Source of the DNA: Sphingomonas sp. H160509
Lineage (GTDB): Bacteria > Pseudomonadota > Alphaproteobacteria > Sphingomonadales > Sphingomonadaceae
DNA length: 64,000 bases
NCBI RefSeq assembly: GCF_024124765.2
Contig: NZ_JAMXSR020000004.1
Coordinates: 94,405-158,404 of the forward strand
Reading direction: 5' to 3'
Shown here in pieces: positions 53,675 to 62,884 of the stretch. A model generated the notes under the pieces. It saw nothing but the letters and a program-made list of their open reading frames with translations. It did no database searches and was not told the origin of the DNA. The translations under genes were made by a program, and so were the position numbers. Position 1 is the first letter of the stretch. Each line of letters starts with the position of its first letter.

Positions 53675-53809
53675 AGGATCCCTCTCCCTTCGGTTCCGCC
53701 GCGCCCCCCGCCAGACCGCCACCTCCCAGAAGCACGGAGGTCGGCAGGTCACCGGACGAAAGGCAGCCACCCATATCTAGGATTAAGATGTCCGGGGCAC
53801 AACACAAAT

Positions 53810-53828
53810 GATGCATAGCGATTGCATC
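53810..53828. promoter_or_regulatory. Predicted NsrR operator
   Basis: GATGCA-N7-TGCATC, a perfect 6-bp inverted repeat of 19 bp total, matches the NsrR half-site (A)GATGCAT. Two more GATGCA half-sites lie at 53847-53852 and 53858-53863, overlapping the start of the truncated haemoglobin gene. The location between nsrR-like and haemoglobin genes supports repression relieved by nitric oxide. Confidence 0.75.
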
Positions 53829-53862
53829 TTTTGCTACCGAAGAATAGATGCACCGCAGATGC

Positions 53863-54271
53863 ATGATTCGGGAGTTAGATACGGTGGCTCGGGAGATGGT
53901 TGATGAAGGTGAGATCCCACCCCTCGTCGACAGATTCTACGCACGGGTCCGGTCGGACGACCTGCTGGGTCCCATTTTCGCGGGCGCGGTCGGCGACTGG
54001 CCGGAGCACCTGTCGCGCCTCTGCGACTTCTGGTCGTCGGTCATGCTCACCAGCGGTCGCTACAAGGGCAGTCCGGTTTCTACGCACCTGCGCCATTCCC
54101 TCTGTAATGACCCCAACCACCTTCGAACGGTGGCTGGCCCTGTGGCGCATAACGACCGCGGAGATGCTGGAAGCCGACGTCGCCGCGGCGATGCAGGCCA
54201 AGGCCGAACGGATCGCGGACAGCCTTCAGCTGGCGATCATCCATCGCCCCCCGAACCAATTGACCCATTGA
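53863..54271 (+). CDS. Group III truncated haemoglobin, frameshifted
   Basis: About 135 aa when repaired. Reads IRELDTVAREMVDEGEIPPL, VDRFYARVRSDDLLGPIFAG, HLSRLCDFWSSVMLTSGRYK, GSPVSTHL; the second half is in another frame (PTTFERWLALWRITTAEMLE, AKAERIADSLQLAII). The break lies around 54085-54105. The LxxFYxxVxxDxxLxPIF pattern and FWSSVML helix define group III trHbs; the proximal histidine would be in THLRH. ATG 53863 chosen, with an alternative at 53848. The gene ends 15 bases before hmp, one transcript. Confidence 0.85.
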
Positions 54272-54285
54272 AAGAGGAGAAGACC

Positions 54286-55499
54286 ATGACGAAACCGCTT
54301 AGCAGCAGGACCATCGAACTCGTGAAGGCAACGGTGCCCGCGTTGGAGAAGCACGGCGCGACGATTACGAACGTGATGTACGGTCGGCTATTCAAAGATG
54401 ACCACGTCCGGGCGCTCTTCAATCACGCCAACCAGGGTGAAGGCGGCGGACAGGTCCACGCCCTTGCGGCAGCGGTCCTGGCCTATGCCCGCAACATCGA
54501 CAATCTCGGGGTACTAGGCCCAGTCGTGGAACGGATTGCGCATAAGCACATCGGGTATAACATCCTTCCCGAGCACTATCCTTACGTCGCGACGGCGCTT
54601 CTCGACGCGATCGAGGAGGTGCTGGGTGATCTGGCGACGCCTGACATCCTTGCGGCATGGGGCGAGGCATACTGGTTCCTCGCTGAGGTGCTGAAGTCGC
54701 GAGAGGTCTTGCTCAGGGATGATATAGGGGCGCTGAAGGGTGGCTGGAGCGGGTGGCGCCGGCTGCGTGTCGTTGACAAGGTCCGCGAGAGTTCGCTGAT
54801 CACATCGTTCATCCTACGCCCGGAGGACGGGGGCCCGTCATGCGGCACCGGGCTGGCCAGTATCTCACCTTTAGGTTCGACGCCCCGAATCAACCTGGCC
54901 TGAAGCGGAACTACTCGATCTCCAGCGCGCCAGGAGCGGACCATTACCGGATCTCTGTCAAGCGAGAGGATTTGGGGAACGGCGGTTCGCGCTATCTCCA
55001 CGACGACCTCGCGGTCGAGGACGTGATCGAGGCAACGCCACCGTCTGGCGACTTCTTCCTCGCTGAACGTCCTTCGCGACCGGTGGTCCTGCTCTCGGGC
55101 GGAGTCGGGCTTACGCCAATGGTCAGCATGGTCGAAGCGATCGCGGCCGAACACCCTGGCGTCGATGCCTACTACGTCCACGCAACCGCGAGCAGCGCCA
55201 CACATGCCATGGACGCGCACGTCCGTTCGCTGGCCGACCGCCACGGCGGGATCAGGGTAGCGACGTTCTATAGCGAGCCCGAGCCGGGCGACGTCGCAGG
55301 GGAAACCCACGACGCCGACGGGTTTGTAACTGTGGACTGGCTCCAGCGTAACACTCCGCTCCGCTCCGCCGACATCTACCTCTGCGGCCCGAAGGGCTTC
55401 CTGCAGACCTTCGTCAGCGGACTCGCTGGTGCAGGCGTCCCTGCCGACCGCATCCACTACGAGTTCTTCGGCCCCGCCGACGAACTGCTCGCTGCCTGA
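54286..55499 (+). CDS. hmp: Flavohaemoglobin, nitric oxide dioxygenase, frameshifted
   Basis: About 404 aa when repaired. Globin domain: LVKATVPALEKHGATITNVM, YGRLFKDDHVRALFNHANQG, AVLAYARNIDNLGVLGPVVE, RIAHKHIGYNILPEHYPYVA with proximal His in AHKH; then the FNR-like reductase: RHRAGQYLTFRFDAP, RNYSISSAPGADHYRISVKR (FAD), VVLLSGGVGLTPMVSMVEAI (NAD) and YLCGPKGFLQTF. It converts NO to nitrate with NADH and oxygen. The frame is one base short at CCC 54834-54836. RBS AAAGGAGAAGACC lies directly before ATG 54286. Confidence 0.95.
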
Positions 55500-55892
55500 T
55501 CAACGGATAACGACGCTTTAGTGGCGAAGCCAACGGCAGCAGAATGACGTAGCTCGTTTGTTTCGCCTCTATCGCATCGCGTCACGATGAGCCGCGGCAC
55601 TTGGCACGGTTTCGAAAGACTTGGGATCGTCTTGCCTGGGGCTGGGCCGCTGTTCGGAAAACGTTACGACAGCTACCTCAACATCGGGGGGGCACGGCAC
55701 GGCATTAATGGGGGCCGGATAACGGCAGCCGTCACGAAAACTGCCAACGTAAGAGGTAACCCTCGCGCCCGCGGGACATCGCTCCACATCCGGGAGCGAC
55801 CAAGCTACGCCCTAGCGGCCTCCATTGTTGAACGCAGCGTTCTGAAGCATGCCAGTCAGGTCGAACGTGCGTATCTGAAAAACTATCAAATC
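55500..55892. other. Intergenic stretch, nothing recognised
   Basis: 393 bases after hmp. One plus-strand frame is open from 55587 into the next gene but its first 100 codons have no domain or membrane segment; the real start is taken as 55893. No terminator hairpin is obvious after hmp. Confidence 0.35.
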
Positions 55893-56345
55893 ATGGAGAT
55901 GTTAGTGCGATCGTTATCAATGTCGTTGTATTTAGCGGGTGTATTGGCGCTCGGCGGTTTGGCCACTTGGGCGTCCGCCAGCGTCGACCCGTCCCCCAAG
56001 CCCGGCGGGGTCTACCTGCTCAAGCCAGGTATCTACGTGCAGCGAGATGTCTCTTGCGAGTCTGCCCCGAATGCCGCTGTCCGACAGTATGATGGCTTCG
56101 GCATCAGCGATGCGCGCACCCATGCATGCCGCGCGCGGATACTGGCGCATAGGGGCAGCCGATACGTCGTTGAGCAATCCTGCATCGACGCGGGAGCGGG
56201 CGCGGCTCCTAGGGTCAAGGAACGTCAAACCGTCATGATCGCCGACGCCCTGACCTTCACGGTCCGGACCACCGGCCAAGGGACGACCTACCGCTACTGC
56301 CCAGCTTACATGCTCCCCCCGGGCTTGCGCGAGACGAACAAGTGA
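55893..56345 (+). CDS. Secreted hypothetical protein
   Basis: 150 aa from ATG 55893 (MEMLVRSLSMSLYLAGVLAL). A signal peptide ends near ATWASASV. The mature part has four cysteines (VSCESAP, THACRARIL, EQSCIDAG, YRYCPAYM), probably two disulfides, and is beta-rich. No family recognised. It is separate from the hmp operon. Confidence 0.55.
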   Translation: MEMLVRSLSMSLYLAGVLALGGLATWASASVDPSPKPGGVYLLKPGIYVQRDVSCESAPNAAVRQYDGFGISDARTHACRARILAHRGSRYVVEQSCIDAGAGAAPRVKERQTVMIADALTFTVRTTGQGTTYRYCPAYMLPPGLRETNK

Positions 56346-56999
56346 GACGATCGATCGGCTGGTTGTGCGCATGAGGGGCACGGTCCAAGCGGCTAGGCAA
56401 CTCGCGGACCGCCCGCTGGGAACGTAACGGCGAAGCCCTTGGCCGCCCCTTCCTCCGCCGCCATTCTACGAGGGGTAATCAAGCGGACGTCTCAGCAATC
56501 GACGTCTAGCGCTACGCCGTCCGTGGTGCAGAGCGGTCAGCACGCGAAACCTCGTTGAGGACGCAGTAACTGCGGGTCCAGCTCAGGCTCGTCGTCATCG
56601 ACCACCGGCAAGCCGAAACTACGTTTCGAGGCCCATCGATGATTCTTGAACGAAGGGCCGCTTATCAACCCGAACGCTCCATAGCGGCCTGGCCGCTTTC
56701 CTGAAGAGTTTCGGATGCCGGCAGGCGTACGAAAGTCTTGGAAGCCCGAACCCGCGGGCCGCAGGCGATGCGCTATGGGGTTTTCGGTTTCCGGCCGGTC
56801 TTGGTGACCAGCGCCACGGCAGATGTAGGCGCGGGCTTGAAAGCAGACTGCCCGAATCCGGGTGAGCATGATGGGTTCGCCAGCGCGGACAGCGCGGCTT
56901 TGCTCGGTGTGGCCGCCCCTCTGATGGCTATCGGCGCAGGTAACATCGTCTCCGCAAGCACGAGCCCTGCGAGATAGATAACTCCTTGGCCGTGCCGGG
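56346..56999. other. Stretch between secreted protein and IS91 transposase, no gene supported
   Basis: About 650 bases. Long open frames on both strands result from high GC and carry no domain. It probably contains the terminus of the IS91-type element (downstream of its transposase), but no origin- or terminus-like sequence could be named. Confidence 0.35.
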
Positions 57000-58194
57000 T
57001 CACGACGCCTGTATCCCGGATAACGGCGCAGGAGCCGGTGGAGCGCGGGCCTGGCGCTGGCGAAGGAAGGTCTCGATGACCACCATACGCCCGCCGCAAC
57101 ACGGGCATGGCGGGCGGATGTCGTCCGGTTCGGCTCGTGCGTCGGACGCCGCGGGCGGTGCGACCCCGAGCAGTTCGCGGGCTCTTTCGAGATGCGCCTT
57201 GCGGGTGGCGCCTGCGAGCAGGCCATAGTGGCGGATGCGGTGGAAGCCCTTCGGCAGGACGTGGAGCAGGAAGCGGCGGATGAACTCGTCGGCGGTCAGC
57301 GTCATGACCTGCTGGCGGTCGGCGCCACCCCGGCGATAATCTTTATAGCGGAAGGTAACGCCGGTCTGGTCGAAGCGCAGGATCCGGCTGTTCGAGATCG
57401 CAACGCGGTGCGTGTAGCGCGACAGATAGGCGAGCACCGTCTCGGGGCCGGCAAACGGCGGCTTGGCGTAGACAACCCAGCGCTTCTTCCTGACCGGGGA
57501 CAGGTGCCGCAGGGAATGCACGCCGGTCGGCGAGGTGCGCGAGCCTGCCGTAGAACGCGAGACGCCCAGTTTCGTGCAGCAACATCAGCCGGGTCAGGAA
57601 CAGGCGACGAAACAGCTTACCCAGGACGCGTACCGGCAAGAGGAACGCGGGTCGTGATGACACCCAGCGACTACCGTCGGGCGAAAGTCCGCCGCCTGGG
57701 ACAATCATGTGGATGTGCGGATGGTGGGTCATTGCCGAACCCCAGGTATGGAGCACCGCGGTGATGCCGATGCGCGCACCCAGATGCTTCGGGTCGGCGG
57801 CGATGGTCGTCATCGTCTCTGACGCCGCCTGGAACAGCAGGCCGTAGACCGCCGCCTTGTTCTGCCACGCGACATCGGCAACCTCGGCGGGCAGCGTGAA
57901 GACGACATGGAAGTAGCCGACCGGCAGAAGGTCGGCCTCGCGCTCGGCGAGCCACGTGCGTGCCGCTGCGCCCTGGCACCGCGGGCAGTGCCGGTTCCGG
58001 CAAGAGTTGTAGGCAACCCGCCAGTGCCCGCAGTCGGTGCAGGCTTCGACGTGACCGCCCATGACGGCGGTGCGGCAGGTCTCTATCGCCGACATCACCT
58101 TGAGCTGGTCGAGGCTCAGGTGTCCCGCGCGGGCGGCCCGGTACGTAGAACCAGCGGTGCGAAAGATGTCGGCGACCTCGACAGAGGCACGCAT
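57000..58194 (-). CDS. IS91-family transposase, frameshifted
   Basis: About 397 aa when repaired. The N-terminal zinc-binding domain reads HVEACTDCGHWRVAYNSCRN, RHCPRCQGAAARTWLAERE; the HUH nuclease region follows: FHVVFTLPAEVADVAW, MTHHPHIHMIVPGGGLSPDG (HxH pair), SRPAFLLPVRVLGKLFR, then after a shift at GGG 57512-57514 (plus strand; two needed) HLSPVRKKRWVVYAKPPFAG, YLSRYTHRVAISNSRILRFD (catalytic Tyr), VLPKGFHRIRHYGLLAG. It moves by rolling-circle transposition. The C-terminal CPCCGG pair is typical. Confidence 0.93.
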
Positions 58195-58200
58195 TCTCGC

Positions 58201-59110
58201 TCAGCCGCTGGGCGCTCTCGCTTCCATAGCGGTCATCGCCAGCCTGTCGAACGGACTGGTCACGTTGCGCAGCACCCGGGTGGCGACCTGCGTGTAATAG
58301 GCGGTGGTCTCCAGCTTGGCGTGCCCTAGCAGCGTCTGAATGATGCGAACGTCGATTCCGTCCTCGAGCAGGTGCGTGGCGAAACAGTGCCGCAACGTGT
58401 GCGGTCCGACCCGCTTGTCGATGCCCGCTGCTTGCCCCGCCTCGACCACCACCCGGTAGATCTGCCGCGTGCTGAGAGGCTTGAGATAGTGCTGACCGGG
58501 AAACAGCCACCCATCGACGTGCAATACGCCCCTCACGCCGACCCACTCGCCACCACTCTCGCAGCAACGCCAACAGCCCGACCGGGAGCATGGCGTTGCG
58601 ATACCGCCCGCCCTTGCCGCGCTCGACCCGCAGCAGCATGCGCTCGCTGTCGACGTCGCGCACTTTGAGGGCGGAGACCTCGGCCGCACGCAGTCCGGCG
58701 CCATAGGCGACCGACAGCGCCGCCTGATGTTTGAGGCATGTGGTTGCCGCCAACAGCCGCGCCACCTCGTCCTGGCTCAGGACCACCGGCAACTTGCGCA
58801 CGTGCCGCATGCGGACCAGCTTACGCGCCAGATCGGGCCGGTCGAGCGTCTGGGTAAAGAAGAACCGCAGTGCCGATACGATGGCATTCATGGTCGGCGC
58901 AGGCACGCCCAGGTCACACTGCTCGATCTGGAAGCGCCGAACCTCCTCCGCCGTTGCTGTGTCGGGCAAGCGTCCGAGGAACGTCGCGAACCGCCCGACG
59001 TCGCGAATGTAGTTCCGATGCGTCTCAGGACCGAAGCGGCGTATGTCCATCTCGTCAATGAGACGTTGGCGTAACGGGCTGACGGCAACAACGGGTATGA
59101 GGATTGTCAT
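58201..59110 (-). CDS. Tyrosine recombinase associated with IS91 element, frameshifted
   Basis: About 302 aa when repaired. SAM-like N-terminus (PLRQRLIDEMDIRRFGPETH, NYIRDVGRFATFLGR) and catalytic domain with Arg in AYGAGLRAAEVSALKVRD, HxLRH in VGPHTLRHCFATHLLEDGID, HxxxxxT in LLGHAKLETTAYYTQVA. The break is at CCCC 58529-58532 (plus strand; three needed): REGVLHVDGWLFPGQHYLKP. It ends 6 bases before the transposase, so both are one operon, the usual arrangement in a branch of IS91 elements where the integrase-like protein accompanies the HUH transposase. Confidence 0.93.
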
Positions 59111-59234
59111 GGCAGGGCTCCTTTCGTGGAACCCCGATGCTCTGCCTGCTTCCCGTAGCGCTCAACCGATGCGCTACACCCGCGATGTCAATTCAACCGC
59201 GCCCCGCACGACCCTCCCGCGCAGCGGGTTCGTG

Positions 59235-59430
59235 CTTCCTTCCCATTGTCGCCATTCAGGGGCCCGATGTGTGGAAAACCCAGTCGTCATCACCATTGTG
59301 CGACAAACAGGTGTTTCGCGATACTTGGGCGGATGGCATATAGCGCTGACAAGCTGCGCCGACCAGCATCAACGGTTATAAAGCAATGGGCCGTCCTGCT
59401 GTCGCGAAAATCAGAAATGCTGCAACACGG
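59235..59430. repeat. Dispersed intergenic repeat, copy 3
   Basis: Matches 15492-15690 along its whole length with about 80 percent identity by eye, including TGTGCGACAAACAGGTGTTT, TTGGGCGGATG, AAGCTGCGCCGACCAGCAT and AAAGCAATGG. It lies between the IS91 recombinase and the DoxX-like gene. No open frame in it looks like a gene. The 28-bp palindrome-related element is at 59400-59427. Confidence 0.7.
59400..59427. repeat. 28-bp res-like segment, copy 3
   Basis: The left half TGTCGCGAAAATCA matches copy 1 at 12 of 14 or better; the right half (GAAATGCTGCAACA) has lost much of the symmetry. The central TCAG is at the same offset as in the other copies. Confidence 0.5.
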
Positions 59431-59543
59431 CCATATGAGCGGTAGAAACCAGTCCTTTCGCTAACCAGCAGCCATTAGCGGACTTATAGCCGCTCTACTT
59501 GCTTACCAAAGCCGGATAGTGGGTTGGCTTCATTCACTGTGAT

Positions 59544-59930
59544 CTATCCGCGTAGCGGAAGCAGCGCGCGTAGGCGAGTGTCACGCAGCCACAATCCTGC
59601 CCAGGCACCGACACCAAGTGCAACGTTGATAATTTCGGGCAAGATCAGCGCCTGCGTAACGCGCAGATGGGCAGCAAGCGCGCCGCCAACGAAACCCGTA
59701 ATGAGTATCGCACCTAGCACTGCTGTGCGCGGGACCGCGTAGAGCGACCCGCTGACCAAGGCGAGCATGGCAACGGGGAGAAGTGTCTTTGAACCCCAGC
59801 CATCTGATGACATGTCGGACGCAAATACATGCGGTTGTAGCAAGCCGATGAGTCCATCGGCTATCATGATGAAGGCCACCAGTGTGCTGATCAGGACACC
59901 AGTGTGACGTTCGATCGTTCCCTTAATCAT
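59544..59930 (-). CDS. DoxX-like small membrane protein
   Basis: 128 aa from ATG 59930 (MIKGTIERHTGVLISTLVAF). Four hydrophobic segments with the DoxX-like family pattern MIADGLIGLLQPH near helix 1 and LGAILITGFVGGALAAHLRV, the GYxGGAxAxHLR-like turn in the middle. Function of the small family unknown. It is divergent from the BLUF gene; about 150 AT-rich bases separate them. Confidence 0.75.
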   Translation of the reverse strand: MIKGTIERHTGVLISTLVAFIMIADGLIGLLQPHVFASDMSSDGWGSKTLLPVAMLALVSGSLYAVPRTAVLGAILITGFVGGALAAHLRVTQALILPEIINVALGVGAWAGLWLRDTRLRALLPLRG

Positions 59931-60079
59931 CGTAGTCCTTCCATTGCATGTCACAGATGAGTTGGAATCATCTCACGAACATAAACTGGACTAATTTATC
60001 ATAATCAGAAAGATGACTATGATGCATTTGGAATAGGAGATTATGCCGACTCATTTCGGTTGTTTTTTTGAGGCATAAT

Positions 60080-60481
60080 ATGTATCATATTGCATATACA
60101 AGCCGAGCTATCGGATATATCTCTTCCGTTGATTTGGAGGAGCTTTGTCATGGTTCGGCTGCTTATAATCAGCTAGTAGGTGTCACTGGGCTGCTGGTCT
60201 TTGACGGTGTAAGGTACATTCAGCTGATTGAAGGTGAGGCTTCCGCTGTTTGCCCACTCATGGCCCGCATTGCTCGCGACAGTCGGCATGACAAAATCGT
60301 CTACATTATTGACGGGCATACTCCTCGACGAGCGTTTGAAAATTGGGATTTGGCATGTATCGGATTCAAAGCTAACCTAAGCGGTCCACAACTACTTGCG
60401 GATGTGAAAACGAAGGTCCGCAATGTAACTGACATCTATATTCAGGCGTCGTTTATAGGGTTTGCCGCTTTGGCAAAGTGA
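60080..60481 (+). CDS. BLUF-domain blue-light photoreceptor
   Basis: 133 aa, BLUF domain plus a short C-terminal extension. The FAD-interacting tyrosine is in MYHIAYTSRA (residue 6), the key glutamine in GVRYIQLIEGEASAV (about 47), Asn in YNQLVGVTGLLVFD, and the semi-conserved tryptophan in FENWDLACIGF (about 100). No output domain is attached, so it likely signals by protein contact. ATG 60080 was chosen because it places the Tyr at the usual position. GC is lower than in neighbours. It could act on a c-di-GMP protein, but none is adjacent. Confidence 0.93.
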   Translation: MYHIAYTSRAIGYISSVDLEELCHGSAAYNQLVGVTGLLVFDGVRYIQLIEGEASAVCPLMARIARDSRHDKIVYIIDGHTPRRAFENWDLACIGFKANLSGPQLLADVKTKVRNVTDIYIQASFIGFAALAK

Positions 60482-60629
60482 CGCAATGCCAAGACATACG
60501 GTTTTTATAAATTTCTTAGCGAAAAGACCGCGGCCCTTATTAGAACAAGGTCGCATTCAAAACGCGGGCTGATCTTAACTTTAATTTCGTACAGATCGTG
60601 TCTACACTTATCGCAAGGGGGGAAGCACC
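60482..60629. promoter_or_regulatory. Intergenic region before the M48 protease gene
   Basis: 148 bases, AT-rich in the first half. An RBS-like AAGGGGGGAAG ends 7 bases before the GTG start. Nothing further recognised. Confidence 0.3.
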
Positions 60630-61910
60630 GTGCAGTTAGTCAGGCAACGCATAAGTATAGGGGGCATAGTCTTTGTAACGCTCTTTGCACCTGCGATGGC
60701 AGTGGCGCAGGGTTTCGATGTCGAGCAGGCCACGCGTGCTTACCTTGATCTGCTTCATGGGCCGGCACGAGTGCAATCTGACGCCTATTTCGAGGGTGGA
60801 TATTGGCTGATCCTTTGGAGCACGCTTGTTGCGTGGCTTGTCTACTGGGCAGTGCTGGCCACAGGCTTCTCGGCTCGACTGCGCACTTGGGCTGAAGCGC
60901 GCACCAAGCGGAGGGCGCTTGCGACTATGCTCTACGGGGTCGGCCTTACGTTGGTGACGACGATCGCCATGCTACCTTGGTCGATATACACCGGGTTTGT
61001 TCGCGAGGCTCAATATGGTTTGATGAGCCAGAGCTTTGCGCTCTGGTCCGTTGACCAGCTAAAGGCGCTTGTCCTTGCGCTGATCGTCACCCCTCTGGCG
61101 TTTGCAGCAATCTACGCAGTGATAAGGCGCGCGCCGCGTCTCTGGTGGGTTTGGGGTGCAGGCATGGCTTGGGCCTTCGCTTTGCTCGCGAGCGCAGTGC
61201 TCCCTGTGTTGATTGCTCCGCTGTTCTTCACGATGAGCGAGTTGCCGGCAGGCCCGCTTCGCGAACGGATCGTGGCGATGGCGCGGACACACGATATCCC
61301 AGCGGAACATATCTATGTCGCCGATCTGTCGCGACAGACCAAGCGCATCTCGGCAAACGTGTCTGGCTTAGGTCCAACCGTTCAGATCACGCTGACAGAC
61401 AACCTTCTCTCTCGAACGAGCCCCGATGAGGTGGCCTCAGTCATGGGCCACGAGATGGGGCATTATGTGCTTGGCCATGTCTGGCGGAACGCCGCGTGGT
61501 TCGCAGTTCTTTTCCTGGCAATGTTCTTCGCTGTAGCAAAAGTGACGCCGATCGTAATAGCGCGACACCCCCGCTGGAGGGTTGAGGGCGTCTCCGACGT
61601 CGCCGCGGCTCCAGCGCTGCTGCTGGTAGCAACACTTGTTATGATGCTGGCGACGCCGTTCCAAAGCGCGATAGTCCGATCCGCCGAGAGCGAGGCGGAT
61701 GCATTCGGCCTCGATGTAGCGCGTCAGCCCGATGCATTTGCGCTAATCGCGATCCGGCTATCGGAATATCGCAAGCTGGAGCCCGGTCCGATTGAGGAGT
61801 TCTTGTTCTTCGATCATCCGTCAGGTGAAACCCGCATACGTCGCGCCATGCAATGGAAGAAGGACCACGTGTCTGGTGCAACGATGGTCAAGCCGGTTCT
61901 GCGCCCTTGA
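60630..61910 (+). CDS. M48-family metalloprotease (CAAX prenyl protease-like)
   Basis: 426 aa, start GTG at 60630 with GGGGGGAAG upstream. N-terminal signal or anchor segment (VFVTLFAPAMAVAQG), CAAX-protease N-domain with several helices (YWLILWSTLVAWLVYWAV, LAFAAIYAVIRRAPRLWW), zinc motif VMGHEMGHYVLGHVW (HExxH-like HEMGH) and third ligand region in RSAESEADAFGLDVA. Members resemble Ste24 and HtpX in membrane protein quality control. Frame is intact. Alone in its transcript. Confidence 0.95.
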   Translation: MQLVRQRISIGGIVFVTLFAPAMAVAQGFDVEQATRAYLDLLHGPARVQSDAYFEGGYWLILWSTLVAWLVYWAVLATGFSARLRTWAEARTKRRALATMLYGVGLTLVTTIAMLPWSIYTGFVREAQYGLMSQSFALWSVDQLKALVLALIVTPLAFAAIYAVIRRAPRLWWVWGAGMAWAFALLASAVLPVLIAPLFFTMSELPAGPLRERIVAMARTHDIPAEHIYVADLSRQTKRISANVSGLGPTVQITLTDNLLSRTSPDEVASVMGHEMGHYVLGHVWRNAAWFAVLFLAMFFAVAKVTPIVIARHPRWRVEGVSDVAAAPALLLVATLVMMLATPFQSAIVRSAESEADAFGLDVARQPDAFALIAIRLSEYRKLEPGPIEEFLFFDHPSGETRIRRAMQWKKDHVSGATMVKPVLRP

Positions 61911-62061
61911 GGCAAATTCGACCTGCTTTCTACCAAGTCCGGCCTTCCCCCTGTGCCGTAATTAGGGTCATACGCGACGGTCGAAAATCCGAGCTTCTGC
62001 GTGAGGAGGGTAGCGAGCTTGGGACCTGCCCCTTGCAGGCCATTAGTGGTACCATGATCGC

Positions 62062-62259
62062 ATGTTGAAAATACGGATGAAGCGGGATGCGGAGCAGAAC
62101 GCGGCCGTAATAAAGCGCCTCGCGCAGATCGAGACGTCAATCGTAGAACTCGGAAACGAGGACCTGCTCGATCTTGCTGACATTTTCAGGGAGAAGTCCG
62201 AGACGGCTATCGCGCAGTGTGCCTTTGCTGAAATGGCTCGACGCAAAATCACGCTTTAA
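62062..62259 (+). CDS. Small hypothetical protein
   Basis: 65 aa (MLKIRMKRDAEQNAAVIKRL). Helical, charged, without membrane segment; AEQNAAVIKRLAQIETSIVE looks like a short coiled coil. No family recognised and no strong RBS. The gap upstream (61911-62061) has no other gene. Confidence 0.4.
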   Translation: MLKIRMKRDAEQNAAVIKRLAQIETSIVELGNEDLLDLADIFREKSETAIAQCAFAEMARRKITL

Positions 62260-62884
62260 TCTGCCTACTTTAATCTGCCCGGCAATGCGGGATGTATGAC
62301 GGCTTCCGCCCCACAGAGACATTAATCGGTCAATTCTCGGAACCGGTAGCGGACATTCCGCCGCCCTTTTTGGGAGAAGCAGCGTCGCGTAACGTCAACT
62401 ATTGCACCCGCCGTCCCGAAACCTGCCAGCCGCTGGTGACGTACCGTTGTAAAATTCAACGCCTAAACGATTAATCGAGGATAACAGGAGCTGACCCGGG
62501 GAAACTACGATTGGGCGATCTTGCGGAGTCGCTCAGTATCTCGCACGAATACCCCTGTCTGCTTGGCGAACCATGTGGATCGGCGCCGAAGTAGGACTCC
62601 AGTAGATTTCCGACAAGTTAATAAATCTTCGCCAGAGCTTTACTTAGTCAGTGGCATCGATCAGCGCAGATCTGCGTCCCTTTCAACCCATACTTTTAAA
62701 ATATTTCAGTTATTTGCATGCTTTGAGCGGGGCCTCGCTTTCGGCGCGGATCCACATACACGAGTGTGTTGTTTGATGTCGGCTTTGCCCAGCATCGATG
62801 GATAGATATCACGTCGGGATCTCACCATCTGGCGGAACGATGCCAGCTATGAGATTGTAGCCCTCGACGATACGGGGACTCACG
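62260..62884. other. Intergenic stretch, nothing recognised
   Basis: About 625 bases. Small frames on the plus strand (62292-62474, 62521-62805) have no domain or RBS. Base composition varies strongly, which hints at decayed or regulatory sequence. No hairpin with a T-run was seen. Confidence 0.35.

Noticed and set aside
53848..54903. 351-codon fusion of truncated haemoglobin and flavohaemoglobin
   Set aside because: The joining segment (RRRRGDAGQGRTDRGQ) is out-of-frame noise; a separate ATG with a strong RBS starts hmp at 54286 and the trHb continues in another frame.
56537..57226. 229-codon minus-strand ORF downstream of the IS91 transposase
   Set aside because: Arg/Pro/Ser-rich GC-driven frame without domain, overlapping the transposase end; no RBS.
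57671..59110. 479-codon recombinase as one protein
   Set aside because: The C-terminal 180 codons lie antisense-phase over the IS91 transposase and lack the HxLRH and Tyr motifs; these are found in the other frame at 58201-58540.
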